Shown: in pieces, positions 6,984 through 14,098 of the stretch | How positions within the stretch are numbered: the first letter of the stretch is position 1 | How the letters are laid out: every line of letters begins with the position of its first letter | NCBI GenBank assembly: GCA_964345365.1 | Contig: CAYFQR010000030.1 | Coordinates: 1-18,652, forward strand | Direction: 5' to 3' | Source of the DNA: RUG754 sp964345365 | GTDB lineage: Bacteria > Bacillota > Clostridia > Peptostreptococcales > Anaerovoracaceae | Length of the DNA stretch: 18,652 bases | The notes under the pieces: generated by a model | What the model was told of the DNA's origin: nothing | What the model saw: the letters and a program-made list of their open reading frames with translations, nothing else | Database searches by the model: none | Translations under genes and position numbers: made by a program

Positions 6984-7020
6984 AAAAGTGCTTGTGATTT
7001 TTAGCAAGCACTTTTTTTTT
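6984..7020 (+). terminator. Strong intrinsic terminator of the DUF134-mrp operon
   Basis: AAAAGTGCTTG (6984-6994), 10-base loop, CAAGCACTTTT (7005-7015), continuing as a run of T to 7020. An eleven-bp stem with a long T tract, 15 bases after the mrp stop. Confidence 0.92.
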
Positions 7021-7030
7021 ATCTATATAA

Positions 7031-7059
7031 TTGCACTTACCGCTCTAAATAGTTATAAT
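7031..7059 (+). promoter_or_regulatory. Sigma-A promoter of the small lipoprotein gene
   Basis: TTGCAC (7031-7036), 17-bp spacer, TATAAT (7054-7059). Placed right after the mrp terminator and about 115 bases before the small lipoprotein, so the transcript has a long leader (about 7066-7175). Confidence 0.75.
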
Positions 7060-7088
7060 ATTAATTGGAAGAAACTTGTTCAGTTATA

Positions 7089-7128
7089 CCGGCTGAGTTT
7101 TTGATGGTGAAATAGAAAAAACTGCCGG
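7089..7128 (+). other. Hairpin in the leader of the small lipoprotein mRNA
   Basis: CCGGC-TG-AGTTTTT (7089-7102) can pair with AAAAACTGCCGG (ending 7128): twelve pairs with a two-base bulge and a 13-14 base loop. No T tract follows, so it is not a terminator. It is followed by GGGACGC (7127-7133) and GGTTACCG (7139-7146). Function unknown. Confidence 0.5.
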
Positions 7129-7175
7129 GACGCTTAAAGGTTACCGAAAAATAATTTACGGGGATAAATGTAGCA

Positions 7176-7343
7176 ATGATAGGAACTATGAAAACATCTA
7201 AACATATTTTCAAAATTACGGCGATATTTTTTGCTGTAATAATGTTTTTGACAGGATGCGGCGGTTCGGTTACTGTAAGGGGTGAGGGAGATTGCCCTGT
7301 GTACATGGTATATACTAATGGCTCTTCATTATTATGCGGCTAA
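7176..7343 (+). CDS. Small lipoprotein, unknown function
   Basis: A 55-residue ORF (51 if the second ATG at 7188 is used). The first ATG has GGGGA about 11 bases upstream; the second has AGGA very close, so the start is uncertain. The peptide is a clean lipoprotein signal: KTSKHIFK, hydrophobic core ITAIFFAVIMF, lipobox LTGC with Cys28. The mature part is only 28 residues (starting CGGSVTVRGEGDC) and has two further cysteines, C40 and C54 (second last), which could form a disulfide. It has its own near-consensus promoter and a structured leader, and is followed by a separate promoter, so it looks like a stand-alone expressed gene. I do not recognise a family. A truncated larger lipoprotein is possible, but no continuation is visible in the other frames downstream. 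Confidence 0.65.
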   Translation: MIGTMKTSKHIFKITAIFFAVIMFLTGCGGSVTVRGEGDCPVYMVYTNGSSLLCG

Positions 7344-7407
7344 TATTATACGGCTGAGAAAATCGTGAGTCCGTTTATAAGAGATTCAATATTGCAAGAT
7401 TAAACTG

Positions 7408-7437
7408 TTGCAAAAGAAGTGATTCTTTTAGTATAAT
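7408..7437 (+). promoter_or_regulatory. Sigma-A promoter of the YwaF-like gene, with dyad
   Basis: TTGCAA (7408-7413), 18-bp spacer, TATAAT (7432-7437). The spacer contains the dyad AAAAGAA-GTGA-TTCTTTT, similar in placement to the dyad in the btu promoter. Confidence 0.7.
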
Positions 7438-7474
7438 ATAAATATATTTTTGAGCAAAGTGAAAGGAAGATTAC

Positions 7475-8218
7475 TTGGGATTTGAACACTTTATAAGGAG
7501 CATACCGGATGCGTGTGCACCCGGAATATCCGGGACATTTATTATAATATTTATCATAGCACTTTTTTTAATTGCCAGATACGTTAAAGCACCTAAACTA
7601 TATGCGGTTTTGGGAATTTCTCTTCAGATTATGATTTTAGCATGGTACATTAAATCGGGAATACTTTTGAAAGACGGGCTTCCTCTCTACCATTGCAGGA
7701 TTTCATTGTGGGTTATAAGTATCGGCATACTTTTACAAATTCGCAGCAAATTCATCGTTTGGATGAGCATGCTCGGAATACCGAGTTCTCTTTTAGTGCT
7801 GATTATGAGGGACATGGACCCGTTTATGTTCCCGCATATTACGAATTTATATTATTTTCTCGGACATGGCGTAATATTTTTAATATCGATAAGCTATATA
7901 GATTTTTATTATGAGAGGTTAAATGTAAGGGAGATAGCTGCTTATGCACTCGGGCTGCATATTTTTATATATTTTATTGATGTTTTCTTAAGGGCAAATT
8001 ATGCATATTTAATCGAACTCCCTATCATAAAGACCGAGATGTTCAACAGATTCAGCTTTTTTATTGTGACGCTGCTTGTAATATCGATAGTAACAACAAT
8101 GAAGACGATTCTCGAAACAACCGCCATGGCGGACATGCTGAAATTGAACTCCCGCATTAACAGAAGGTGTAAAGTCAATAAACGAAGAAAATTGAGAAAA
8201 ACGTCACGCAATCTGTAA
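7475..8218 (+). CDS. YwaF/TIGR02206-like integral membrane protein
   Basis: A 247-residue, very hydrophobic protein with about seven helices, in the cytoplasmic membrane. The start is a TTG at 7475, chosen because AAAGGAAG sits 5 bases upstream and no ATG gives the first helix. Two conserved polar patches in helices fit the TIGR02206/YwaF (TMEM164-like) family: LPLYHCRISLW (69-79), close to the family's PLHLC motif, and MFPHITNLYYFLGHG (118-132). The C-terminus is strongly basic (NRRCKVNKRRKLRKTSRN), presumably cytoplasmic. It has its own promoter and no obvious partner. The biochemical role of bacterial members is not established to my knowledge; an acyltransferase-like lipid role has been discussed for the TMEM164 relatives. 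Family assignment is by motif recognition only. Confidence 0.7.
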   Translation: MGFEHFIRSIPDACAPGISGTFIIIFIIALFLIARYVKAPKLYAVLGISLQIMILAWYIKSGILLKDGLPLYHCRISLWVISIGILLQIRSKFIVWMSMLGIPSSLLVLIMRDMDPFMFPHITNLYYFLGHGVIFLISISYIDFYYERLNVREIAAYALGLHIFIYFIDVFLRANYAYLIELPIIKTEMFNRFSFFIVTLLVISIVTTMKTILETTAMADMLKLNSRINRRCKVNKRRKLRKTSRNL

Positions 8219-8269
8219 ATCAGCAAACAAAATCCGCAAAAAACAAACGCAAAAAAATATAATAATATG

Positions 8270-8316
8270 TCAATAGATTAAATGAATGATATAAGTGAAT
8301 CAATATATTAAATAAA
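8270..8316 (+). repeat. Direct repeat upstream of the M3 peptidase
   Basis: TCAATAGATTAAATGAA (8270-8286) and TCAATATATTAAATAAA (8300-8316) match at 15 of 17 positions and are 30 bp apart. The second copy runs into the ribosome-binding site (AAAGGAG, 8314-8320). No consensus promoter is visible in 8219-8329; TATAAT at 8258 and TATAAG at 8290 lack a good -35. The region is AT rich, so chance similarity is possible. Confidence 0.45.
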
Positions 8317-8329
8317 GGAGTTAAATTTT

Positions 8330-10036
8330 ATGAAATTTTCACAGATGAAATATGAGCGTCCGAACAAGGACGAGATTTCAGCCAAGCTGACAGAGCTGAG
8401 CAGGAGATTAAGAGAGGCCTCTTCTTATACTGAGGCAAAAGGTATTTTTCTGGAATATGAGAAAGTACATAACAATGTGGACACATTGTATAATCTTGTG
8501 CTTATCCGTCACAGCATTGATACGAGGGATGAGTTCTATTCGGATGAGATGAACTTCTGGAATGATTTCGTACCTGAAGTGGAGGAATTCGAGCAGCAGT
8601 GGAAGCTGGCGATGTTTGATAGTAAGTTCAGACCGGATTTCGAGAAGGAATACGGAGAGCTGATGTTTATCAATACCGAAATCAGATTAAAGACTTTCAG
8701 TCCTGAAATCATACCTCTAATGCAGCAGGAAAATGACGAAATTAAAAAATACGACAAGCTGATTGCGAGCGCGGAAGTTCCGTTTGAAGGTAAAACCTAT
8801 ACTCTTTCACAGATGTCACCGTTCCAAAACGATGCTGATGATGAGAGAAGACTCGCGGCATGGAAGGCGGTAGGCGAATGGTTCAAAAAAAATCAGCCTG
8901 CTCTTGATGAGCACTATGACAAGCTCACCAAATTGAGAGACGAAATGGGGAGAAAATTAGGCTATGACGGATATACCGAGCTCGGATATTACCGCATGGA
9001 GAGAAACTGCTATACTAAGGAAGATGTGAATAAGTTCAGAGAGGCGGTATTAAAATACATCGTGCCTATTGCCGACCAAACATATAGGGAACAGGCAAAG
9101 AGACTCGGTAAAGAATATCCTATGAGCTATGCGGACAATGCTTTGGGCTTCAGAAGCGGCAATCCCAAGCCTTTCGGTACACCGGATGAAATCCTAAATC
9201 ACGGTCTTAAGTTTTACTCCGAGCTAAGCCCTGAAACCGGAGAATTCTTTACATATATGATGGAAAATGAACTCTTGGATGTATTATCCACAGAGGGAAA
9301 AGAGGGCGGCGGATACTGCACATCACTCATTGACTATAAATGCCCGTTTATATTTGCAAACTTCAACGGAACTCAACACGACGTTGAGGTTGTGACTCAT
9401 GAAGCGGGACACGCATTCGAGGCTTGGACTAACAGAAACAGAGTTCCGTCCGAGTATCAGTGGCCTACATTGGAAGCCTGTGAGGTTCACTCGATGTCCA
9501 TGGAATTTTTTGCATGGCCTTGGGCTGAAGGATTCTTCGGAAAAGATACGAACAAGTTCTACTACAGTCATCTCGCCGGAGCGCTTCAGTTCATTCCTTA
9601 CGGAACTTTGGTCGACCATTTCCAGCATGAGGTTTATGCGCGCCCCGAAATGACGCCTCAGGAAAGACACGACACGTGGAAGAAGCTTCAGAAAATGTAT
9701 ATGCCTTGGGTCAGACTTGACGGTGAGATTCCGTTCTACAGTGAAGGTGAAGCATGGCAGAGACAGTCGCATATATACGGCGTGCCTTTCTACTATATCG
9801 ACTATTGTTTAGCGCAGACCGTTGCTCTTCAGTTCTGGGCGTTGTCGCAGAAAGATTATAAGGCTGCATGGCAAAAATATATGGATTATACTGCAATGGG
9901 CGGAAGCGATACTTTCACCGATATGCTTGAAAAATCAGAGCTTGATACGCCGTTTGACGAAAACTGCCTCAGGACTGTGGCTGAAACCGCAAAGGCATGG
10001 CTTGATAATTTTGACATGTCAAAGATAGAAGGATAA
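8330..10036 (+). CDS. M3-family oligoendopeptidase
   Basis: Cytoplasmic zinc metallopeptidase that cuts short peptides, probably those brought in by the Opp system encoded downstream. The 568 residues have no signal peptide. The zinc site is HEAGH (357-361) inside VVTHEAGHAFEAW, with E358 as catalytic base and the third ligand in the LEACEVHSMSMEF segment (most likely E385). The size and N-terminus fit the M3 oligoendopeptidase group close to, but distinct from, PepF (TIGR02289-like). AAAGGAG lies 9 bases before ATG. The next gene begins 9 bases after the stop, so the two are probably co-transcribed; the terminator at 10631 separates both from oppA. Exact cleavage preference is unknown. Confidence 0.9.
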   Translation: MKFSQMKYERPNKDEISAKLTELSRRLREASSYTEAKGIFLEYEKVHNNVDTLYNLVLIRHSIDTRDEFYSDEMNFWNDFVPEVEEFEQQWKLAMFDSKFRPDFEKEYGELMFINTEIRLKTFSPEIIPLMQQENDEIKKYDKLIASAEVPFEGKTYTLSQMSPFQNDADDERRLAAWKAVGEWFKKNQPALDEHYDKLTKLRDEMGRKLGYDGYTELGYYRMERNCYTKEDVNKFREAVLKYIVPIADQTYREQAKRLGKEYPMSYADNALGFRSGNPKPFGTPDEILNHGLKFYSELSPETGEFFTYMMENELLDVLSTEGKEGGGYCTSLIDYKCPFIFANFNGTQHDVEVVTHEAGHAFEAWTNRNRVPSEYQWPTLEACEVHSMSMEFFAWPWAEGFFGKDTNKFYYSHLAGALQFIPYGTLVDHFQHEVYARPEMTPQERHDTWKKLQKMYMPWVRLDGEIPFYSEGEAWQRQSHIYGVPFYYIDYCLAQTVALQFWALSQKDYKAAWQKYMDYTAMGGSDTFTDMLEKSELDTPFDENCLRTVAETAKAWLDNFDMSKIEG

Positions 10037-10045
10037 TGAGTAAAT

Positions 10046-10591
10046 ATGGCATTCGGTGACCGCAAAAAAAAGAAATACAGAGACTTTTCCGAGGATATAA
10101 ACGGCGAGATAGTATATAACGGCGAACTTTTCAGATACGGCGTCGATAATATATTGTCGTATTCCGATTTTCGTAAAAGAGGAGTTGCGCTATCCGCAGC
10201 AGGAGTAATCTCTGCCGTATCGGCCGGAACATTCGCCGCACCGGGTACTACAGACCGTTTCTATATTGTTCTTCCGCTTTTGGCAGCTATAATAATATCT
10301 GTAGCGACGCTCTACTTTGTAAGCGGTGTGCTTAAAAGGGGAGAGATTCTCAGAAAGTTTGACATTGACGGTAAACTGAGTCGGTCAAAAGCGACATCAA
10401 TGTTTGCTTCATTCTTTTCTGCTGTGACTTTCGTATTCTATATCTCAAACTATATGATGGAAGGTCGCGGAGAATACAGCATGCTTTCTGCGGCAGCTTT
10501 TCCTCTTTTAATTCTTTTATCTCTTTATTCCGAATACAGTATATTTGTATTATTAAAAAATACTGTATGGGATAAACAAAAAAAGAATTAA
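10046..10591 (+). CDS. Unknown four-helix membrane protein
   Basis: 181 residues. A charged cytoplasmic N-terminus (FGDRKKKKYRDF, then an acidic stretch) leads to four predicted helices at about 46-65, 72-95, 117-137 and 145-170, with a basic C-terminus (WDKQKKN). GGATAATGAG upstream of ATG 10046 overlaps the end of the peptidase gene, so it depends on the peptidase transcript. I do not recognise the family and see no catalytic motif. The position suggests an accessory role with the peptidase or peptide uptake, but that is only context. Confidence 0.75.
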   Translation: MAFGDRKKKKYRDFSEDINGEIVYNGELFRYGVDNILSYSDFRKRGVALSAAGVISAVSAGTFAAPGTTDRFYIVLPLLAAIIISVATLYFVSGVLKRGEILRKFDIDGKLSRSKATSMFASFFSAVTFVFYISNYMMEGRGEYSMLSAAAFPLLILLSLYSEYSIFVLLKNTVWDKQKKN

Positions 10592-10630
10592 GAAACTGTA
10601 AAATAAAATATAAATTCATTTTTTGAACAC

Positions 10631-10657
10631 AAAAGGCGGCTCATTAAGCCGTCTTTT
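10631..10657 (+). terminator. Intrinsic terminator before the opp operon
   Basis: AAAAGGCGGCT (10631-10641), loop CATTA, AGCCGTCTTTT (10647-10657): eleven pairs with one G-T, ending in TTTT. It separates the peptidase pair from the opp promoter, whose -35 begins two bases later. Confidence 0.85.
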
Positions 10658-10658
10658 A

Positions 10659-10687
10659 TTGACTTTTAGTCAAAATTTAGGTAAAAT
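10659..10687 (+). promoter_or_regulatory. Sigma-A promoter of the opp operon, dyad on the -35
   Basis: TTGACT (10659-10664), 17-bp spacer, TAAAAT (10682-10687). The -35 is the left arm of a perfect dyad, TTGACT-TTT-AGTCAA (10659-10673), a possible operator site for a repressor. A strong AGGAGGG (10718-10724) precedes oppA. Confidence 0.7.
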
Positions 10688-10730
10688 ATTACAATAATAT
10701 TATTTCTATATTCATATAGGAGGGAAAGAA

Positions 10731-13004
10731 ATGAATAAAGGTAAAAAACTGCTTGCAGCCATCCTTTGCTTAGCCATGGTTTTTACTATGGCGGCATGCG
10801 GACCTGCAAGTTCGGGCGAGAGTGATACTCCGCTTGTAGTAGGATATTCGTCCTTCTCAAGCAAGTTCTCACCGTTCTTCGCCGAAACTGCGTACGACAT
10901 GGAAGCAATGGAAATGACACAGATTTCTTTGCTTACATCTGACCGTACGGGAGCGATTGTCAACAAGGGTATCGAAGGCGAAACCATTTCATACAATGGA
11001 ACCGATTATACCTACAAGGGGGCTTCCGACTTGGAGATTATTGAGAATGCCGACGGTTCGGTTGACTATGAGTTCAATCTCAGAGATGACCTCAAATTCT
11101 CGGACGGGGAACCGGTTACAATCGACGACGTAATATTCACAATGTATGCTCTCTGCGACCCTACATACGACGGTTCAACAACTCTTTTCGCTACACCTAT
11201 CAAGGGTATGAAAGAGTACAGATCTGGTATGGAGACCAAGCAGAATCTCATCTTGGCGGCAGGAGAGGGCGGATATGAAGCCAGCGAATATTTCACCGAA
11301 GAAGAATACAATGCTTATTGGGAAGCTTTCAACAAAGCAGGTGTCACATTCGTAAACGGAATCAAGGAAGCCTGCATCGGCTACGGAATCAACACTGAAG
11401 AAGACCCTGTAGAAGCATGGGCTGCTAATTGGGGATATCAACTTCCTGAGGGAGCAACCGAAGAAGACTTCTGGAAAGAAATCGTTGCCGCTTACGGTTA
11501 TGACCTTTCAGACAACGGAATCAACTACGAAAAGGGCGGTGCTGACAGCATCTCTCTACTTATTGCTCAGGAATTAGGCGATAATGCCGATGCTTACACT
11601 GTCGGAGTCCAGACCGGAACATCCGCTGACAAAATCGAAGGAATCGAAAAGACAGGCGACTACAGCATGACTATCCACATGACTGAAATCGACGCTACCG
11701 CAATTTATCAATTAAATCTTTACATCACACCGCTCCACTATTACGGAGACAAAGCGGCATATGACTATGACGCCAACAAATTCGGTTTCCCTAAGGGAGA
11801 TCTCACAAGCCTGAGAGCTAAGACAACTCAGCCTCTCGGAGCGGGACCGTATAAATTCATTAAATTCGAAAACGGAGTTATCAACTTTGAGGCTAACGAA
11901 GGTTACTTCAAGGGAGCTCCTTTAACTAAGTACATAAATTTCCAGGAATGCAAGGCTGACGATGATAAGATGAACGGTGTAGTTCAGGGAACTATCGACA
12001 TATCCGACCCTTCATTCTCGACAGACGTTGTTGCTGCAATCGAGAAAGCGAACGGCGGAGCATTGGACGGCGATGTGATTACCACAAGCACGGTTGACAA
12101 CCTCGGCTACGGATATATCGGAATGAACTCCAAGCTCATGAGCGTAGACGGCAAGCCTGCTTCCGATGCATCTAAGAATCTTCGTAAGGCTATCGGAACG
12201 GTACTCTCGGTTTACAGAGACGTCGCAGTTGACTCATACTACGGAGAGAGAGCTTCCGTAATCAACTACCCTATCTCCAACACCTCATGGGCGGCACCTC
12301 AGTCGACTGACGAGGGTTACAAGGTTGCATTCTCGACAGATGTGAACGGAAATGACATATATACATCCGATATGACAGCTGAACAGAAGTACGAAGCTGC
12401 ACTCAATGCTGCTCTCGGATTCTTTGAGGCTGCAGGATACACTGTTAAGGACGGCAAGCTCACAGCCGCTCCTAAGGGCGCAAGCCTTGAATATCAGGGA
12501 TGGATACCGGGTGACGGAATCGGTGACCACCCTTCATTCATGATTTTCACCGAAGCAAAGAATGCATTTGAAAAGATCGGATTCAATTTCGTTATAAAAG
12601 ACTTGTCAGATTCATCAGAACTCTGGACATCTCTTGAAGCCGAGCAGGTTCCTATCTGGTGCGCAGCATGGGGAGCTACAGTAGACCCTGATATGTATCA
12701 GATTTACTTCTCGGGAGACGGAGAGAGAGCTGCCGGCGGTTCAAACTATATGTATGCTATCGATGACAAAGACCTTAATGACATGATACTCGCTGCACGT
12801 AAGTCCACTGACCAATCATACAGAAAAGCTGTCTACATGGCATGTCTTGACACTGTAATCGACTGGGCGGTTGAAATACCGGTATATCAGAGACAGAATG
12901 CAATTATATTCTCCACAGAACGTGTTAATATCGGTACGGTTACTCCGGACATCACTACTTTCTATGGCTGGATGAGAGAAATCGAAAATACAGAGCTGAA
13001 CTAA
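10731..13004 (+). CDS. oppA: Oligopeptide-binding lipoprotein, enlarged
   Basis: Extracellular lipid-anchored peptide-binding protein of the SBP_bac_5 family, first gene of the opp operon. The 757 residues begin with a lipoprotein signal (MNKGKKLLAA, hydrophobic core, MAAC with Cys23). The family pattern LRDDLKFSDGEPVTIDDVIF at about 117-136 and PLGAGPYKF (368-376) are clear. OppA proteins are usually near 540-600 residues; here an acidic segment of about 130 residues (roughly 167-300, rich in E, Y, W and A) is inserted after the GMKEYRSG segment and before the EGIEKTGDYSMTIHM strand. A ribosome-binding site AGGAGG is 7 bases before ATG. Ligands are probably peptides; other dipeptide or nickel-type clusters use the same fold. 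Confidence 0.9.
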   Translation: MNKGKKLLAAILCLAMVFTMAACGPASSGESDTPLVVGYSSFSSKFSPFFAETAYDMEAMEMTQISLLTSDRTGAIVNKGIEGETISYNGTDYTYKGASDLEIIENADGSVDYEFNLRDDLKFSDGEPVTIDDVIFTMYALCDPTYDGSTTLFATPIKGMKEYRSGMETKQNLILAAGEGGYEASEYFTEEEYNAYWEAFNKAGVTFVNGIKEACIGYGINTEEDPVEAWAANWGYQLPEGATEEDFWKEIVAAYGYDLSDNGINYEKGGADSISLLIAQELGDNADAYTVGVQTGTSADKIEGIEKTGDYSMTIHMTEIDATAIYQLNLYITPLHYYGDKAAYDYDANKFGFPKGDLTSLRAKTTQPLGAGPYKFIKFENGVINFEANEGYFKGAPLTKYINFQECKADDDKMNGVVQGTIDISDPSFSTDVVAAIEKANGGALDGDVITTSTVDNLGYGYIGMNSKLMSVDGKPASDASKNLRKAIGTVLSVYRDVAVDSYYGERASVINYPISNTSWAAPQSTDEGYKVAFSTDVNGNDIYTSDMTAEQKYEAALNAALGFFEAAGYTVKDGKLTAAPKGASLEYQGWIPGDGIGDHPSFMIFTEAKNAFEKIGFNFVIKDLSDSSELWTSLEAEQVPIWCAAWGATVDPDMYQIYFSGDGERAAGGSNYMYAIDDKDLNDMILAARKSTDQSYRKAVYMACLDTVIDWAVEIPVYQRQNAIIFSTERVNIGTVTPDITTFYGWMREIENTELN

Positions 13005-13037
13005 AAGCTCATGCTTAGTTTTCGATAAAAATTACAA

Positions 13038-13073
13038 TTACAGCCTGGCAGGGAATTCTCTGTCAGGCTGTAA
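13038..13073 (+). other. Stem-loop between oppA and oppB
   Basis: TTACAGCCTGGCAG (13038-13051) and CTGTCAGGCTGTAA (13060-13073) form a 14-bp stem with one G-T pair and an 8-base loop. It is followed by AAAATG, not a T run, so full termination is unlikely. Its place after the binding-protein gene suggests protection of the oppA mRNA 3' end or partial attenuation, giving more OppA than permease. Confidence 0.75.
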
Positions 13074-13096
13074 AATGTATTATACGGAGGGACATC

Positions 13097-14083
13097 GTGA
13101 AGAAATATATTCTCAATAGAGTATTGATTTCGATAGTAATACTTTTCTTTGTCACATTCATTATCTACACACTTATGCGTTCTCTGCCGACCTCGTATAT
13201 TGAAGCGATTGCAAGGCAGAAATCAATGCAGCCGGGCTCCAAGACCTTCGATGAATGGATGGAACAACTTAAGGCAATGTATAACATGGACAGCGGGATT
13301 GTCTATGGATTTTTTGTATGGTGGGGACAGATGCTTACCGGTAAATTCGGTGACAGCTGGTATTTCACCGTACCCGTATTGGAAAAATTTAACGATACGA
13401 TATGGTTATCCTTTATCATGGGAGTAATAACCATGTTTTTTGAAATAATTATAGCGGTACCTCTCGGAATTATTGCCGCTACGAAGCAGTACAGCAAGAC
13501 GGACTACACTATAAGTGTCGTAGCGCTTGCAGGCATATCGCTCCCGACTTTCTTTTTTGCGTCTTTAATGAAGCTCATATTCTCGGTCAAGCTAAAATGG
13601 TTCGACCTTTTCGGCTTGGTCGGAAGAGATCACGAACAGCTTTCAGATATTGGAAAGTTTTTTGATATGGCGGAGCATTTGGTATTGCCATGTATAGTTT
13701 TGATTGTAATCAGCGTCGGATCTCTTATGCGTTATACGAGGACGAACATGCTTGAGGTATTGAATTCCGACTATATCAGAACTGCGAGAGCCAAGGGGCT
13801 TTCCGAATCCAAGGTAATTTATCACCATGCATTCAGGAATACGCTCATACCTCTTGTAACCATTATAGGCGGTTCACTGCCGGTGCTATTTTCAGGAGCG
13901 CTTATCACCGAAACGCTTTTCTCGATACCCGGAATCGGCTGGGCGTCATATTATGCGATGGTAGGCGGGGATATACCTTTCTCAATGTTTTATCTTACAT
14001 TTATCGCAGTGTTGACACTGCTCGGGAATCTTATTGCCGACATACTTTATGCGGTAGTTGACCCGAGAGTCAGACTTGCGTAG
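13097..14083 (+). CDS. oppB: Oligopeptide ABC transporter permease OppB
   Basis: First membrane subunit of the importer, 328 residues, with about six helices. The start is GTG 13097, set by CGGAGGG 6 bases upstream. The N-terminus LNRVLISIVILFFVTFIIYTLMRSLP is the usual OppB/DppB opening. The cytoplasmic coupling segment (ARAKGLSESKVIYHHAFRNTL) carries the EAA-type motif, and the C-terminus ends in ADILYAVVDPRVRLA, as in the family. It follows the stem-loop after oppA and precedes oppC by 15 bases. Normal length, no sign of an insertion, unlike its partner OppC. Confidence 0.93.
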   Translation: MKKYILNRVLISIVILFFVTFIIYTLMRSLPTSYIEAIARQKSMQPGSKTFDEWMEQLKAMYNMDSGIVYGFFVWWGQMLTGKFGDSWYFTVPVLEKFNDTIWLSFIMGVITMFFEIIIAVPLGIIAATKQYSKTDYTISVVALAGISLPTFFFASLMKLIFSVKLKWFDLFGLVGRDHEQLSDIGKFFDMAEHLVLPCIVLIVISVGSLMRYTRTNMLEVLNSDYIRTARAKGLSESKVIYHHAFRNTLIPLVTIIGGSLPVLFSGALITETLFSIPGIGWASYYAMVGGDIPFSMFYLTFIAVLTLLGNLIADILYAVVDPRVRLA

Positions 14084-14098
14084 AAAGGAGGCTCCGAA

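Noticed and set aside
13038..13073. Rho-independent terminator after oppA
   Set aside because: The stem is followed by AAAATG rather than a T run, and oppB has no promoter of its own that I can see.
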